Assembly (NCBI GenBank): GCA_016865505.2
Contig: AP025252.1
Span: 3,038,001-3,102,000, forward strand
Length of the DNA stretch: 64,000 nt
Origin: Bryobacterales bacterium F-183
Lineage (GTDB): Bacteria > Acidobacteriota > Terriglobia > Bryobacterales > Bryobacteraceae
Direction: 5' to 3'
A program made the position numbers and the translations under genes. A model generated the notes under the pieces. It saw nothing but the letters and a program-made list of their open reading frames with translations, searched no databases and was not told where the DNA came from. Below are positions 26,252 to 34,496 of this stretch, in pieces. Positions within the stretch are counted from its first letter, which is position 1, and the number at the start of each line of letters is the position of its first letter.

Positions 26252-26331
26252 GCGTTGTCGTTCGAGAGATGGCCGAAGGCGGCATCGACCTATTCCGGCT
26301 GTTGCATGGCAAACGCATTTGCGGCGACTGA
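26248..26331 (+). pseudogene. ParE toxin remnant (C-terminal stump)
   Basis: A 27-codon frame joined to parD by ATGA. It reads MSVVVREMAEGGIDLFRLLHG then KRICGD. The segment GIDLFRLLHGKR resembles the end of ParE/RelE toxins (x-V-x-V-x-R-V-L-H-G-x-R), but the first ~70 residues of the toxin, including most of the fold, are absent. The reading frame and coupling suggest an internal deletion that joined the toxin's start to its end. A short expressed peptide cannot be excluded. Confidence 0.5.
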
Positions 26332-26345
26332 CTTAACCAAAAAGA

Positions 26346-26377
26346 AAAAGGCTAGGTCCAAGCGAACCTAGCCTTTT
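26346..26377. terminator. Bidirectional intrinsic terminator between parD and lon
   Basis: A perfect 12-bp stem (AAAAGGCTAGGT/ACCTAGCCTTTT) with an 8-base loop, A-rich on the left and T-rich on the right, so it can stop transcription in both directions. It separates the parD remnant locus from the convergent lon gene, whose stop is at 26398. Confidence 0.88.
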
Positions 26378-26397
26378 GCAAGAGCGCTACCTTTACC

Positions 26398-28758
26398 TTA
26401 GGCCACGTTCTCCAGAGTCAGCGAATGCTGTAGCGCCGGAATCGCCGCCTCCAGCACTTCCTCAATCCGCTCGGCAAAGATAAACGTCATCTCCGCCCGT
26501 ACGTTCTCCGGAATCTCACGCACATCCTTGCGATTGGCCGCAGGCAGGATCACCCGCGTCAACCCCGCGCGACGTGCCGCGAGCACCTTCTCCTTCACGC
26601 CGCCAATCGGCAGCACCAACCCAGTCAGCGTAACTTCGCCAGTCATGGCAGTATCGTTCCGCATCGGCAACCCCGTATGCAGCGACGTCATCGCCACAAC
26701 CATCGTCACGCCCGCCGACGGACCATCCTTCGGAATCGCCCCCGCCGGTACGTGCACGTGTACGCCGTCTTCCTTAAAGGCCTCCGGCGCAATGCCCAAC
26801 GCCCCAGCGCGCGACCACACAAAGCTCCGCGCCGTCTGTGCGGACTCCTTCATGACATCGCCCAGTTGCCCGGTCAACGTCAGACCCTTGCCCGCCGGCA
26901 AACGCGTCGCCTCGATGTACAGTACATCGCCGCCCGCCTCGGTCCACGCCAGCCCCGCCGCGACACCCGGAGGCATCTGGCGGCGCATCGTCTCCTGTTG
27001 GAACGGCTCCGGACCCAGCATCTCGGACACCATCTCCGGTGTCACTTCCGCCAGCTCCGTCCTACCCTCAGCAAACAACAGCGCGACCTTACGAAGCAGC
27101 CTTCCGACAGCCTGTTCCAAGCGACGCAACCCGGCCTCACGCGTGTACCCCTTGATCACCGCCGACAACGCAGCATCGGAGATCACAACTTGCTCGGCCG
27201 TCAGCCCGACATCCGCCATCTTCTTCGGCACAATGTACCGCTTGGCGATGTCCAGCTTCTCCTCTTCGGCGTAGCCCGACAACCGCAGGATCTCCATACG
27301 GTCCAGCAGCGGCCGCGGGATCGTATCCAGCGTATTCGCCGTCGTGATGAACAACGCCTGCGACAGATCAAAGGGCAGGTCGAGATAGTTATCGCGGAAC
27401 GTCTTGTTCTGCTCCGGATCCAGTACCTCGAGCAGTGCCGCCGCCGGATCTCCCCGGAAGTCGCGACCCAGCTTATCGATCTCGTCCAGCAGCAACACCG
27501 GATTCTTCGACCCCGCTCTGCGCATCGCCGTAATCAAACGGCCCGGCATCGCGCCAATGTACGTCCGCCGGTGTCCGCGCAACTCGCTCTCATCATGCAT
27601 GCCGCCCAGACTCATGCGTTCGAACTTGCGTCCCAACGCCCGCGCAATGGACTGCCCCAGCGACGTCTTACCCACGCCCGGAGGCCCGACAAAGCACAGA
27701 ATCGGGGCCTTCGCCGAAGGATTCATCTTCAGAACAGCCAGCTGTTCCAGGATGCGCTCCTTCACTTCCTTCAACCCGAAGTGATCCTCATCCAGAATCG
27801 CCCGCGCATTCGAGATGCTCAGGTTATCCTCGGTCGTCGCCTTCCACGGCAACTCCAGTACGTACTCCAGGTACGTCCGGATCACCTGGTACTCAGGCTG
27901 TGCCGAAGGCAACCGCTCCAGCCGCGACAGCTCTCGCTTCGCTTCCTTGGCGACATCCTCGGGCAAATCCGCTTTTTCCAACTTCTCGCGAATCTGCTGG
28001 ATCTCGTCCTGGTCGTTGCCCTTTTCGCCTAACTCCTGCTGGATCGCGCGCATCTGCTGCCGCAGCATGTACTCGCGCTGATCCTTATTCATCTCCGTCC
28101 GCGCCTCGGTGTTGATCTTGGCGCGAATCTCCAGCACCTGCACCTCATGCGACAGATACTTGTGCATCAGCCGCAACGCATCGACCGTCGTCTCGCTCTC
28201 GAGCAGTTCCTGCTCCTTCGGTACATCGATGCTGAACATCGACGCCAGCAGATAAGCCAATCGCACCGGCTCATCGGAACTGCCATGCAGCATCTGGCTG
28301 ACCTCGGCCGGCGTCTGTGCGGACTGCGCCAACGCAATGGCCTTCATCGCCAGTTCGAACAGCGCACCCTGCAGCGCTTCCACTTCCGTACCGCGATCCT
28401 GCGGAGCAGGCAGCGGCCGGACCTTCGCCCGCAGCAGACCTTCTTCACGTGTGACGCGGGTGATCACGACACGCTCCGTGCCCATCACCAGCAGTTCAAT
28501 CAATTCCGAATTGGGGCGAGAGATCTTGCGGATCGTGGCCTTCGTGCCAATCGTGTACAGCTCGTCCTGGCCCGGTTCATCGGTCTCGGGGCTACGCTGC
28601 GCCACAACCAGGATCTCTTTCTCTTCCGTTTTGAGTGCCGCTTCCACCGCTTTGATGGATGCGTCCCGGCCCACGGAAAGGGGCATCAGCAGGCCGGGGA
28701 ACAACACCGCGCTCTTCAGCGGCAGAATCGGCAGTATCTGGACCTTATCGGTTCCCAT
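26398..28758 (-). CDS. lon: ATP-dependent protease Lon
   Basis: A 786-residue LonA protease, the usual length. The N-terminal substrate domain starts ILPILPLKSAVLFPGLLMPL. The AAA+ module has Walker A GPPGVGKTSLG, Walker B PVLLLDEIDKLG and sensor segments. The proteolytic domain has the catalytic Ser in KDGPSAGVTM and the Lys in GGVKEKVLAARRAG. It degrades misfolded and regulatory proteins in the cytoplasm. It lies 36 bp downstream of clpB on the same strand and probably shares its heat-shock transcript. It ends near a strong bidirectional terminator. Confidence 0.98.
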   Translation of the reverse strand: MGTDKVQILPILPLKSAVLFPGLLMPLSVGRDASIKAVEAALKTEEKEILVVAQRSPETDEPGQDELYTIGTKATIRKISRPNSELIELLVMGTERVVITRVTREEGLLRAKVRPLPAPQDRGTEVEALQGALFELAMKAIALAQSAQTPAEVSQMLHGSSDEPVRLAYLLASMFSIDVPKEQELLESETTVDALRLMHKYLSHEVQVLEIRAKINTEARTEMNKDQREYMLRQQMRAIQQELGEKGNDQDEIQQIREKLEKADLPEDVAKEAKRELSRLERLPSAQPEYQVIRTYLEYVLELPWKATTEDNLSISNARAILDEDHFGLKEVKERILEQLAVLKMNPSAKAPILCFVGPPGVGKTSLGQSIARALGRKFERMSLGGMHDESELRGHRRTYIGAMPGRLITAMRRAGSKNPVLLLDEIDKLGRDFRGDPAAALLEVLDPEQNKTFRDNYLDLPFDLSQALFITTANTLDTIPRPLLDRMEILRLSGYAEEEKLDIAKRYIVPKKMADVGLTAEQVVISDAALSAVIKGYTREAGLRRLEQAVGRLLRKVALLFAEGRTELAEVTPEMVSEMLGPEPFQQETMRRQMPPGVAAGLAWTEAGGDVLYIEATRLPAGKGLTLTGQLGDVMKESAQTARSFVWSRAGALGIAPEAFKEDGVHVHVPAGAIPKDGPSAGVTMVVAMTSLHTGLPMRNDTAMTGEVTLTGLVLPIGGVKEKVLAARRAGLTRVILPAANRKDVREIPENVRAEMTFIFAERIEEVLEAAIPALQHSLTLENVA

Positions 28759-28794
28759 TATGTTGCTTGTTGCACCTATCCCTTTCGATCAGTC

Positions 28795-31374
28795 TTACGC
28801 GGCCACTGGGGCCTGGGTTTCAAACCGCAGAGCCCCGTTGCCATCCGTGTCTATATAGATGCGCTTCCCATCCGATACGTCGCCGGAAAGAATCTTTCGA
28901 GCCAGGGGAGTTTCAATCTCCTTCTGGATCGCCCGCTTCAACGGCCGCGCACCGTATGTCGGGTCATACCCCACGCGCACCAGATGCTGCCGCGCCTCTT
29001 CCGACAGCTCCAGCTCAATGCGACGCTCCGCCAGCCGCGCTCGCAAGCCGCTCAACTGCACTTCCACAATCTGCGACAGGTTCGCTTCCGTCAGCGCATG
29101 GAACACAATCAACTCATCCACACGATTCAGGAACTCCGGCCGGAAGTGCTTCCGCAACTCATCCAGTACCTGCCCGCGCATCCGTTCATACGGACCACCA
29201 TCCAGAATCCGCTGCGACCCCACGTTCGACGTCATGATCACAATCGTGTTCTTAAAGTCCACCGTACGTCCCTGCCCATCGGTCAAGCGCCCATCGTCCA
29301 GCACCTGCAGCAGGACATTGAAGACGTCCACATGCGCTTTCTCAATCTCATCGAACAGAATCACGGAATAGGGACGCCGCCGTACCGCCTCCGTCAACTG
29401 CCCGCCCTCATCGAAGCCGACATATCCGGGAGGCGCGCCAATCAGCCTTGCGACGGTATGCTTCTCCTGGTACTCGCTCATATCGATGCGAATCATGTTG
29501 TGCTCGTCATCGAACAGGAACTCCGCCAGTGCCCGCGCCAACTCCGTCTTGCCGACACCCGTCGGACCTAAGAAGATGAACGAACCGATCGGCCGCCGCG
29601 GATCCTTCAATCCACTGCGCGCACGAATCACCGCTTCTGACACCGCGGTCACCGCCTCTTCCTGCCCGATCACCCGCTTGTGCAATTCGACATCTAGCGA
29701 CAGCAGCTTCTGCATCTCGCCTTCCAGCAGCTTGGTCACCGGCACACCGGTCCAACGGCTCACCACTTCCGCGATGGCCTGCTCGTCCACTTCATCCTTC
29801 ATCAACTTCGGACGTTCCGATTGCTCCGTCAGTCGCGCCAGTTCTTTCTCAAGCTCCGGCAGTTTGCCGTACATCAGCCGCGACGCCGTCTCGATCTCCG
29901 CCTTACGCTGCGCCTGTTCGATCTCCAGCCGCGTCTGCTCAATTTGCGACTTCACCGCACGCAGCTTCTCGACGCCAGCCTTTTCCGACTGCCACTGCGC
30001 CTGCAACGCTTGCGACTCGGTCTTCAACTCCGCCAGTTCTTTTTCAAGCTTCTGCAGCCGATCCTTCGACGCTTGATCGGACTCTTTCTTCAACGCCTCG
30101 CGCTCGATCTCCAACTGCATCGTCCGCCGCAGGATCTCGTCCAGCTCTGCGGGCATCGAATCGATCTCGGTACGTAGCTTGGCAGCAGCTTCGTCCATCA
30201 AGTCGATCGCTTTATCCGGCAGGAAGCGATCCGTGATGTACCGGTTCGACATCACCGCCGACGCAACAATCGCCGAGTCCTTGATCCGTACCCCGTGATG
30301 CTCCTCATACCGCTCACGCAGCCCGCGAAGGATCGAAATCGTATCCTCCACCGTCGGCTGATCCACCAGCACGGTCTGGAAGCGGCGCTCGAGCGCAGCG
30401 TCTTTTTCAATATGCTTGCGATACTCATCGAGCGTGGTCGCGCCAATGCAGTGCAACTCGCCGCGCGCCAGCATCGGCTTCAGCAGGTTGCCCGCGTCCA
30501 TTGCGCCCTCGGCCTTACCCGCGCCCACCACCGTATGCAGTTCATCGATGAACAGAATGATCTCGCCCTCTGAGCTCTGCACTTCTTTCAGTACGGCCTT
30601 CAGGCGTTCCTCAAACTCGCCGCGGAACTTGGCGCCCGCAATCAGCGCGCCCATGTCCAGCGACACGACCTTCTTATCCTTCAAGCCTTCCGGTACGTCG
30701 CCACGCACGATGCGCAGCGCCAGACCTTCGACAATCGCGGTCTTACCCACGCCCGGCTCACCAATCAGCACCGGATTGTTCTTCGTCCGGCGCGACAGCA
30801 CCTGGATTACGCGACGAATCTCCTCATCGCGCCCGATCACCGGGTCCAGCTTGCCCTGGCTCGCGTACTTCGTCAGGTCACGTCCGTACTTCTCGAGCGA
30901 CTCATACGTCGCCTCCGGATTCTGGGTCGTCACCCGCTGATTCCCCCGGACCTCCTGCAAAGCCTTCGCCAGCTTGGCCTCGGTCAGTCCGGCTTCCTTC
31001 AAAATCTTGTGGTCGTGAACGGCCGCGAGCAGGACATGCTCAACGGAGATGTACTCATCCTTGAGCCTGGTCGCCTCAGCCTGTGCCTTCACCAGTAACT
31101 GCTGCAGTTTTTGCGTGACGTACACCTGGTCCATGCCTGGTCCGGAGCCCGATACCTTCGGCATACGGTCCAGTTCCTGCTTCAGGCGGCGATGTACGTT
31201 TTCGAGGTTGATGTCTGCTTTCAACAAGATAGACGGCGCTAGGCCGCCTTCCTGTTCGAGCAGGGCGAGCAGAAGGTGGTCGATGTCAACTTGTTGATGG
31301 GAGTGGCTGACGGCAATGGATTGAGCGGCGCGTACGGCGTCCTGCAGTTTCTCGGTAAAACGGTTGAAATCCAT
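28795..31374 (-). CDS. clpB: ATP-dependent chaperone ClpB
   Basis: An 859-residue Hsp100 disaggregase. The Clp N-domain repeats begin [21 protein letters not shown]. The first AAA+ module has [15 protein letters not shown], the coiled-coil middle domain spans about residues 400-525 ([20 protein letters not shown]), and the second AAA+ module has [15 protein letters not shown]. There is no ClpP-binding IGF/IGL loop, as expected for ClpB. It rescues aggregated proteins together with DnaK. A sigma-70-like promoter lies about 40 bp upstream; no HrcA/CIRCE or HspR dyad was found in the short leader. Confidence 0.98.
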   Translation of the reverse strand: MDFNRFTEKLQDAVRAAQSIAVSHSHQQVDIDHLLLALLEQEGGLAPSILLKADINLENVHRRLKQELDRMPKVSGSGPGMDQVYVTQKLQQLLVKAQAEATRLKDEYISVEHVLLAAVHDHKILKEAGLTEAKLAKALQEVRGNQRVTTQNPEATYESLEKYGRDLTKYASQGKLDPVIGRDEEIRRVIQVLSRRTKNNPVLIGEPGVGKTAIVEGLALRIVRGDVPEGLKDKKVVSLDMGALIAGAKFRGEFEERLKAVLKEVQSSEGEIILFIDELHTVVGAGKAEGAMDAGNLLKPMLARGELHCIGATTLDEYRKHIEKDAALERRFQTVLVDQPTVEDTISILRGLRERYEEHHGVRIKDSAIVASAVMSNRYITDRFLPDKAIDLMDEAAAKLRTEIDSMPAELDEILRRTMQLEIEREALKKESDQASKDRLQKLEKELAELKTESQALQAQWQSEKAGVEKLRAVKSQIEQTRLEIEQAQRKAEIETASRLMYGKLPELEKELARLTEQSERPKLMKDEVDEQAIAEVVSRWTGVPVTKLLEGEMQKLLSLDVELHKRVIGQEEAVTAVSEAVIRARSGLKDPRRPIGSFIFLGPTGVGKTELARALAEFLFDDEHNMIRIDMSEYQEKHTVARLIGAPPGYVGFDEGGQLTEAVRRRPYSVILFDEIEKAHVDVFNVLLQVLDDGRLTDGQGRTVDFKNTIVIMTSNVGSQRILDGGPYERMRGQVLDELRKHFRPEFLNRVDELIVFHALTEANLSQIVEVQLSGLRARLAERRIELELSEEARQHLVRVGYDPTYGARPLKRAIQKEIETPLARKILSGDVSDGKRIYIDTDGNGALRFETQAPVAA

Positions 31375-31409
31375 GGTTATTTGGCACCTCGCTCTGGTCT
31401 TATACGATC

Positions 31410-31437
31410 ACTATAGCATAATGTGAGTGCAATGCAA
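31410..31437 (-). promoter_or_regulatory. Sigma-70-like promoter of clpB
   Basis: On the minus strand TTGCAT (31437-31432), a 16-base spacer and TATAGT (31415-31410) form good -35 and -10 boxes, about 35 bases upstream of the clpB ATG at 31374. This is a consensus match by eye only; a heat-shock sigma factor could use the same region. Confidence 0.5.
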
Positions 31438-31486
31438 TCAAATATTGCGCTGCGCAGTTTCCCACCCCTTCTGCGCCTGTCTTTAC

Positions 31487-32149
31487 GTGATCTACCTCGT
31501 CGCCCTCCTCTCTGCTCTCTTCGGCGGCGCCGCCCTAGGGTTCGGCGTCGGCTACGGTGCTGCCGAGTTGTTCACTCGGTTGGGAGGCTCCCGCGAAGGC
31601 GCTAACGCCATGGGCGGCTTCTTCTTTATTGGCCCGTTCGGTCTCATCGCTGGCGCCCTGGCTACTTTCGGAGCCGTGGTACGCTACGGCGGCGGCAGCC
31701 CGGCCATCGCCAAGTGGTCGCTCATCGGGGGCGGGGTAGTGGCGGCGCTCGGGTCTTTCCTCGTGCTGTTTCTGGTGGCGAGCCACACCTCAAGCGGTTC
31801 CGGTGGCGCAGATTTCGTCCTCGAGTACGAGTGGGAATTCCCGCCGAATATTGACCCGATGCGGCCCCCAGTAACGTACGGCTACCACGGGCACGGCGAC
31901 GAAGCCTTCCCCACCTGGACCTTCTATAGCGTCCGCAAGTCTGACAGCGGAGCCAACATCGCGGGTAGCAGCATGTCGATGCTCGACTATCCGCCCAAGC
32001 GCACCGCTCTGCTCTCGCTCGATGGCAAGAACCTGTTACGGTTCGACATCCCAGTCCCCGGCCGTGTGGACCAAGCAGTAGATTGGACGGATTGGCAAGA
32101 AGGCGAAGGCGGCGTCCGCTTCCGTTGGCGAATGCGAAAGGCGAATTAA
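31487..32149 (+). CDS. Hypothetical membrane protein with glycine-rich helices
   Basis: Not recognised. A 220-residue protein. The first ~100 residues form three hydrophobic, glycine-rich segments (VIYLVALLSALFGGAALGFG, GGFFFIGPFGLIAGALATFG, LIGGGVVAALGSFLVLFLVA). A soluble domain of about 110 residues follows, with FVLEYEWEFPPNIDP and a tryptophan-rich end (AVDWTDWQEGEGG). GTG at 31487 is chosen because the next gene, a shorter paralog, begins MIYFVA at the equivalent point; an upstream ATG at 31427 is possible. It ends 2 bp before that paralog. Confidence 0.68.
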   Translation: MIYLVALLSALFGGAALGFGVGYGAAELFTRLGGSREGANAMGGFFFIGPFGLIAGALATFGAVVRYGGGSPAIAKWSLIGGGVVAALGSFLVLFLVASHTSSGSGGADFVLEYEWEFPPNIDPMRPPVTYGYHGHGDEAFPTWTFYSVRKSDSGANIAGSSMSMLDYPPKRTALLSLDGKNLLRFDIPVPGRVDQAVDWTDWQEGEGGVRFRWRMRKAN

Positions 32150-32151
32150 AA

Positions 32152-32481
32152 ATGATCTATTTTGTAGCGTGTATCGCGGCCCTGATTGGTGCCGCGCTCG
32201 GCGGGTATGCCGGCGGCGCTTTCGTTGCCGAAGTCTTTGTACGCATCGCCCGCGGACCCGGCGACGGTGGCGGCAACGCCATGTCCGGTTTCATTATTGG
32301 TGCCCCATTTGGTGCAGTCACAGGATTTTTGGCCTTTTTTGGAGGTTGCGTCCTCTGGGGCGGAGGCAGCGATAGTGCCGCGCAAACGGCCTTTGCCTTG
32401 GCGGGAATCGGCGCGGCAGCCGGAGTGATAGTCCTCGTTTTCTCCGTGGTGGATTACAAACTGCGCCGCAAAGTACTGTAA
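32152..32481 (+). CDS. Small hypothetical membrane protein, paralog of its neighbour
   Basis: A 109-residue protein equivalent to the membrane half of the preceding gene: MIYFVACIAALIGAALGGYA, GNAMSGFIIGAPFGAVTGFL and a third hydrophobic segment AFALAGIGAAAGVIVLVFSV, with the soluble domain missing. The shared G-A-N-A-M-[GS]-G-F motif between helices one and two supports common ancestry. ATG at 32152 has AAAGGCG about 10 bases upstream. Function unknown. Confidence 0.68.
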   Translation: MIYFVACIAALIGAALGGYAGGAFVAEVFVRIARGPGDGGGNAMSGFIIGAPFGAVTGFLAFFGGCVLWGGGSDSAAQTAFALAGIGAAAGVIVLVFSVVDYKLRRKVL

Positions 32482-32529
32482 CAATCCTGCTATGGTGGCG
32501 GTACAAATCCCGTCGCTACCATACACACG

Positions 32530-33297
32530 TTGATCGTTTATTCCAAGCAGTCCGTTCGCATCGCAGAGGTGTTTTCCCTGGCCGACGCACAGTCCCCGGC
32601 CCAGGTCGACATTCTGCGCTTTCGCGACTGTTCGGCCCCCGTTTCCGGAACCATCAGCTACTCGCACTTCACCTGGCAGGTCGCGCTCGACCAGGATCCA
32701 GACGCAATCCTCGCCGGTATGCGCAAACGCGCCCGCCGCAAGATCCGCGCCGGTGAACAAGCCGGACTCGCCTACGAGTGGCGCGCCGGACGCGACTGTG
32801 CCCCCTGGCTCACGCATTTCTTTGAATTCTTCGATCGGTTCGCTGAACTCCGCGGTCTGCCCTCGGCCAACCGCGAGCGTCTGGAAACCCTGGCAGCCTC
32901 AGGGATCCTGCAACTCACGCGGGCCAGCAGCAAAACCCACGGGGTCATGGTTTACCACGCGTACACGGTAGCGGCGGGTACGGCGCACCTTCTGCACTCG
33001 GCCTCGCTCTTCCGCGAGCGTCAGGAGGATGCGCGTTATATAGAGGACGTGTCCAACGCCAATGGCTGGCTCCACTGGCAGGACATGGTGCGGTTCCGTA
33101 ATGAAGGATGCAAGGCTTACGACTTCGGGTCGTGGCACACCGGCAACAACCCGGATCATCTCAAGTTGAACACCTTCAAGCACAGCTTTGGAGGTGCCGC
33201 CGTACCCCTTTACTTTGCCGATCGCGGGCTCACCTTCAAAGGGAAACTCGCGATTTATGCGCGCAAGATACAGGGTGTCGTTCGAAAAGGCCGCTAA
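32530..33297 (+). CDS. GNAT/FemAB-like acyltransferase
   Basis: A 255-residue protein of the GNAT-fold group close to FemAB and related aminoacyl or acyl transferases. The pattern RARRKIRAGEQAGLAYEW followed by HFFEFFDRFAELRGLP, and the end segment YDFGSWHTGNNPDHLKLNTFKHSFGG, are typical; G-x-x-x-F-K-x-x-F-G near the end is the best marker of the family. Such enzymes add amino acids to peptidoglycan stems or act in exopolysaccharide synthesis. The start is TTG at 32530, since no ATG precedes the conserved N-terminal strand. Confidence 0.72.
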   Translation: MIVYSKQSVRIAEVFSLADAQSPAQVDILRFRDCSAPVSGTISYSHFTWQVALDQDPDAILAGMRKRARRKIRAGEQAGLAYEWRAGRDCAPWLTHFFEFFDRFAELRGLPSANRERLETLAASGILQLTRASSKTHGVMVYHAYTVAAGTAHLLHSASLFRERQEDARYIEDVSNANGWLHWQDMVRFRNEGCKAYDFGSWHTGNNPDHLKLNTFKHSFGGAAVPLYFADRGLTFKGKLAIYARKIQGVVRKGR

Positions 33298-33328
33298 GAA
33301 ATCAACAACTTAACATCGCGCCAGCATC

Positions 33329-33366
33329 GTACCCAAAATGGGTACGTGGATACCCAAATTGGGTAT
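33329..33366. promoter_or_regulatory. Pair of near-identical perfect dyads
   Basis: Two perfect inverted repeats in tandem: GTACCCA-AAA-TGGGTAC (33329-33345) and ATACCCAA-A-TTGGGTAT (33350-33366). Their centres are 21 bp apart, two turns of B-DNA. They sit in the 74-bp gap between two convergent genes. There is no T-tract, so they look more like operators than a terminator, although small hairpins are possible. Confidence 0.55.
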
Positions 33367-33371
33367 TTGGC

Positions 33372-34346
33372 CTATTCGGCCTCGCCGTCGCGATGCGAAG
33401 GAAGCCCGTGGCCGTAAGCCGCTTCTTCCTTCTTCTTATAGCTCTCGATCTTCGACCCAAACGGACCCTTCTTCGTACGGTCCAGCAGGCTCGTGATCTC
33501 GGCTTTCGACATCTTCTTGAAGCTCTTCAGCACGCCGATGTTGTGTTCCAACTGCTCGACGGTCTCCGCGCCCGACACAAGCGTGTCCACATCCTGGCTC
33601 CAGGTGTAGCGCAGGCACTCGTCGATGGTGGCAATGTTGTTCTTGGTCAGCGCGCCGATCGCGTTGCTCTTCATTGCCAGCAGGCCTAAGCCCTTCTTGC
33701 GGATGTTCGGCAGCACCGTATTCACAAAGCTCAGGTAGTGCGGATCGATGCAGTTCACCGGATGCTGCACCGTTTCCCAACCGTCGTACCCGTCGAGCAA
33801 CCGCTGATGTACCGCCGGATCGGCATGGCCGGTGAACCCGATATGCCGGACCTTGCCTTCCTTCTTCGCCTTCACAAACGCCTCAAGCGAACCGCTAGGT
33901 CCAAAGATTTTGTCCACTTCGGCATGAGTGACGACTTCGTGGCAGCACCACAGGTCGAGGTAGTCCGTCTTCATGCGGCGCAGCGTATTTTCCAGCTGCA
34001 GCATCGCTTCATCGCGAGTACGCTTTTCCGCCTTGGACATCAGCAGCACCTTGCCGCGCAGTGACGACTTGCCGCCCAACGCTACACCGTACGCCTCGTC
34101 CGAAGCCCCATCGTGGTACTTGGCCGCGCTGTCGAACATGTTCACGCCCAGGTCGATGGCGCGATGAATGATCTTCACCGCCTCTGCCTCGCCCTTCACC
34201 CGCATGTGGTATCCGCCCACCGTGTAGCGGGAAACCTTCATCCCGCTCTTGCCCAGGGTGGACATCGGCATTGGGGTGTCGGCGATTGCTTTAGCGGCCG
34301 TAACACCTACGGCGGAGGAGACTTGCAGGAATTGGCGTCTGTCCAT
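33372..34346 (-). CDS. Aldo/keto reductase with Tat-like N-terminus
   Basis: A 324-residue AKR-type oxidoreductase. An N-terminal export-like signal MDRRQFLQVSSAVGVTAAKA (R-R-Q-F-L-Q) is followed by the barrel. Catalytic tetrad candidates are Asp and Tyr in VNMFDSAAKYHDG, Lys in VLLMSKAEK and His in LDLWCCHEVV. The cofactor region includes VDTLVSGAETVEQLEHN. It probably reduces a carbonyl with NADPH; the Tat-like start suggests export with cofactor bound. It is divergent from the propeller gene at 34497. Confidence 0.9.
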   Translation of the reverse strand: MDRRQFLQVSSAVGVTAAKAIADTPMPMSTLGKSGMKVSRYTVGGYHMRVKGEAEAVKIIHRAIDLGVNMFDSAAKYHDGASDEAYGVALGGKSSLRGKVLLMSKAEKRTRDEAMLQLENTLRRMKTDYLDLWCCHEVVTHAEVDKIFGPSGSLEAFVKAKKEGKVRHIGFTGHADPAVHQRLLDGYDGWETVQHPVNCIDPHYLSFVNTVLPNIRKKGLGLLAMKSNAIGALTKNNIATIDECLRYTWSQDVDTLVSGAETVEQLEHNIGVLKSFKKMSKAEITSLLDRTKKGPFGSKIESYKKKEEAAYGHGLPSHRDGEAE

Positions 34347-34442
34347 TTGCTTCCTAATTTACAACACCTGTGCCGCGCGCGGCACACCCCACAATCTGCT
34401 AAGCTGCTGAAATTCCGGCATGAACGGCTGAGCCTATCCAAT

Positions 34443-34451
34443 TGCTATACT
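34443..34451 (+). promoter_or_regulatory. Extended -10 promoter candidate for the TIGR03437 protein gene
   Basis: TGCTATACT fits an extended -10 element (TGn-TATACT) 46 bases before the ATG at 34497. It lies within the loop of a weak inverted repeat, CCTATC (34433-34438) and GATAGG (34454-34459) followed by TTTTT, which could attenuate transcription. No good -35 box was seen. Confidence 0.35.
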
Positions 34452-34496
34452 GAGATAGGTTTTTCCCCGCTCCGCACACTCTCTGAATCGAAACGA

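Noticed and set aside
34433-34464. Terminator from CCTATC/GATAGG plus T5 ahead of the TIGR03437 protein gene
   Set aside because: Only a 6-bp stem with a 15-base loop, and no gene ends upstream on the + strand; the neighbouring gene is divergent.
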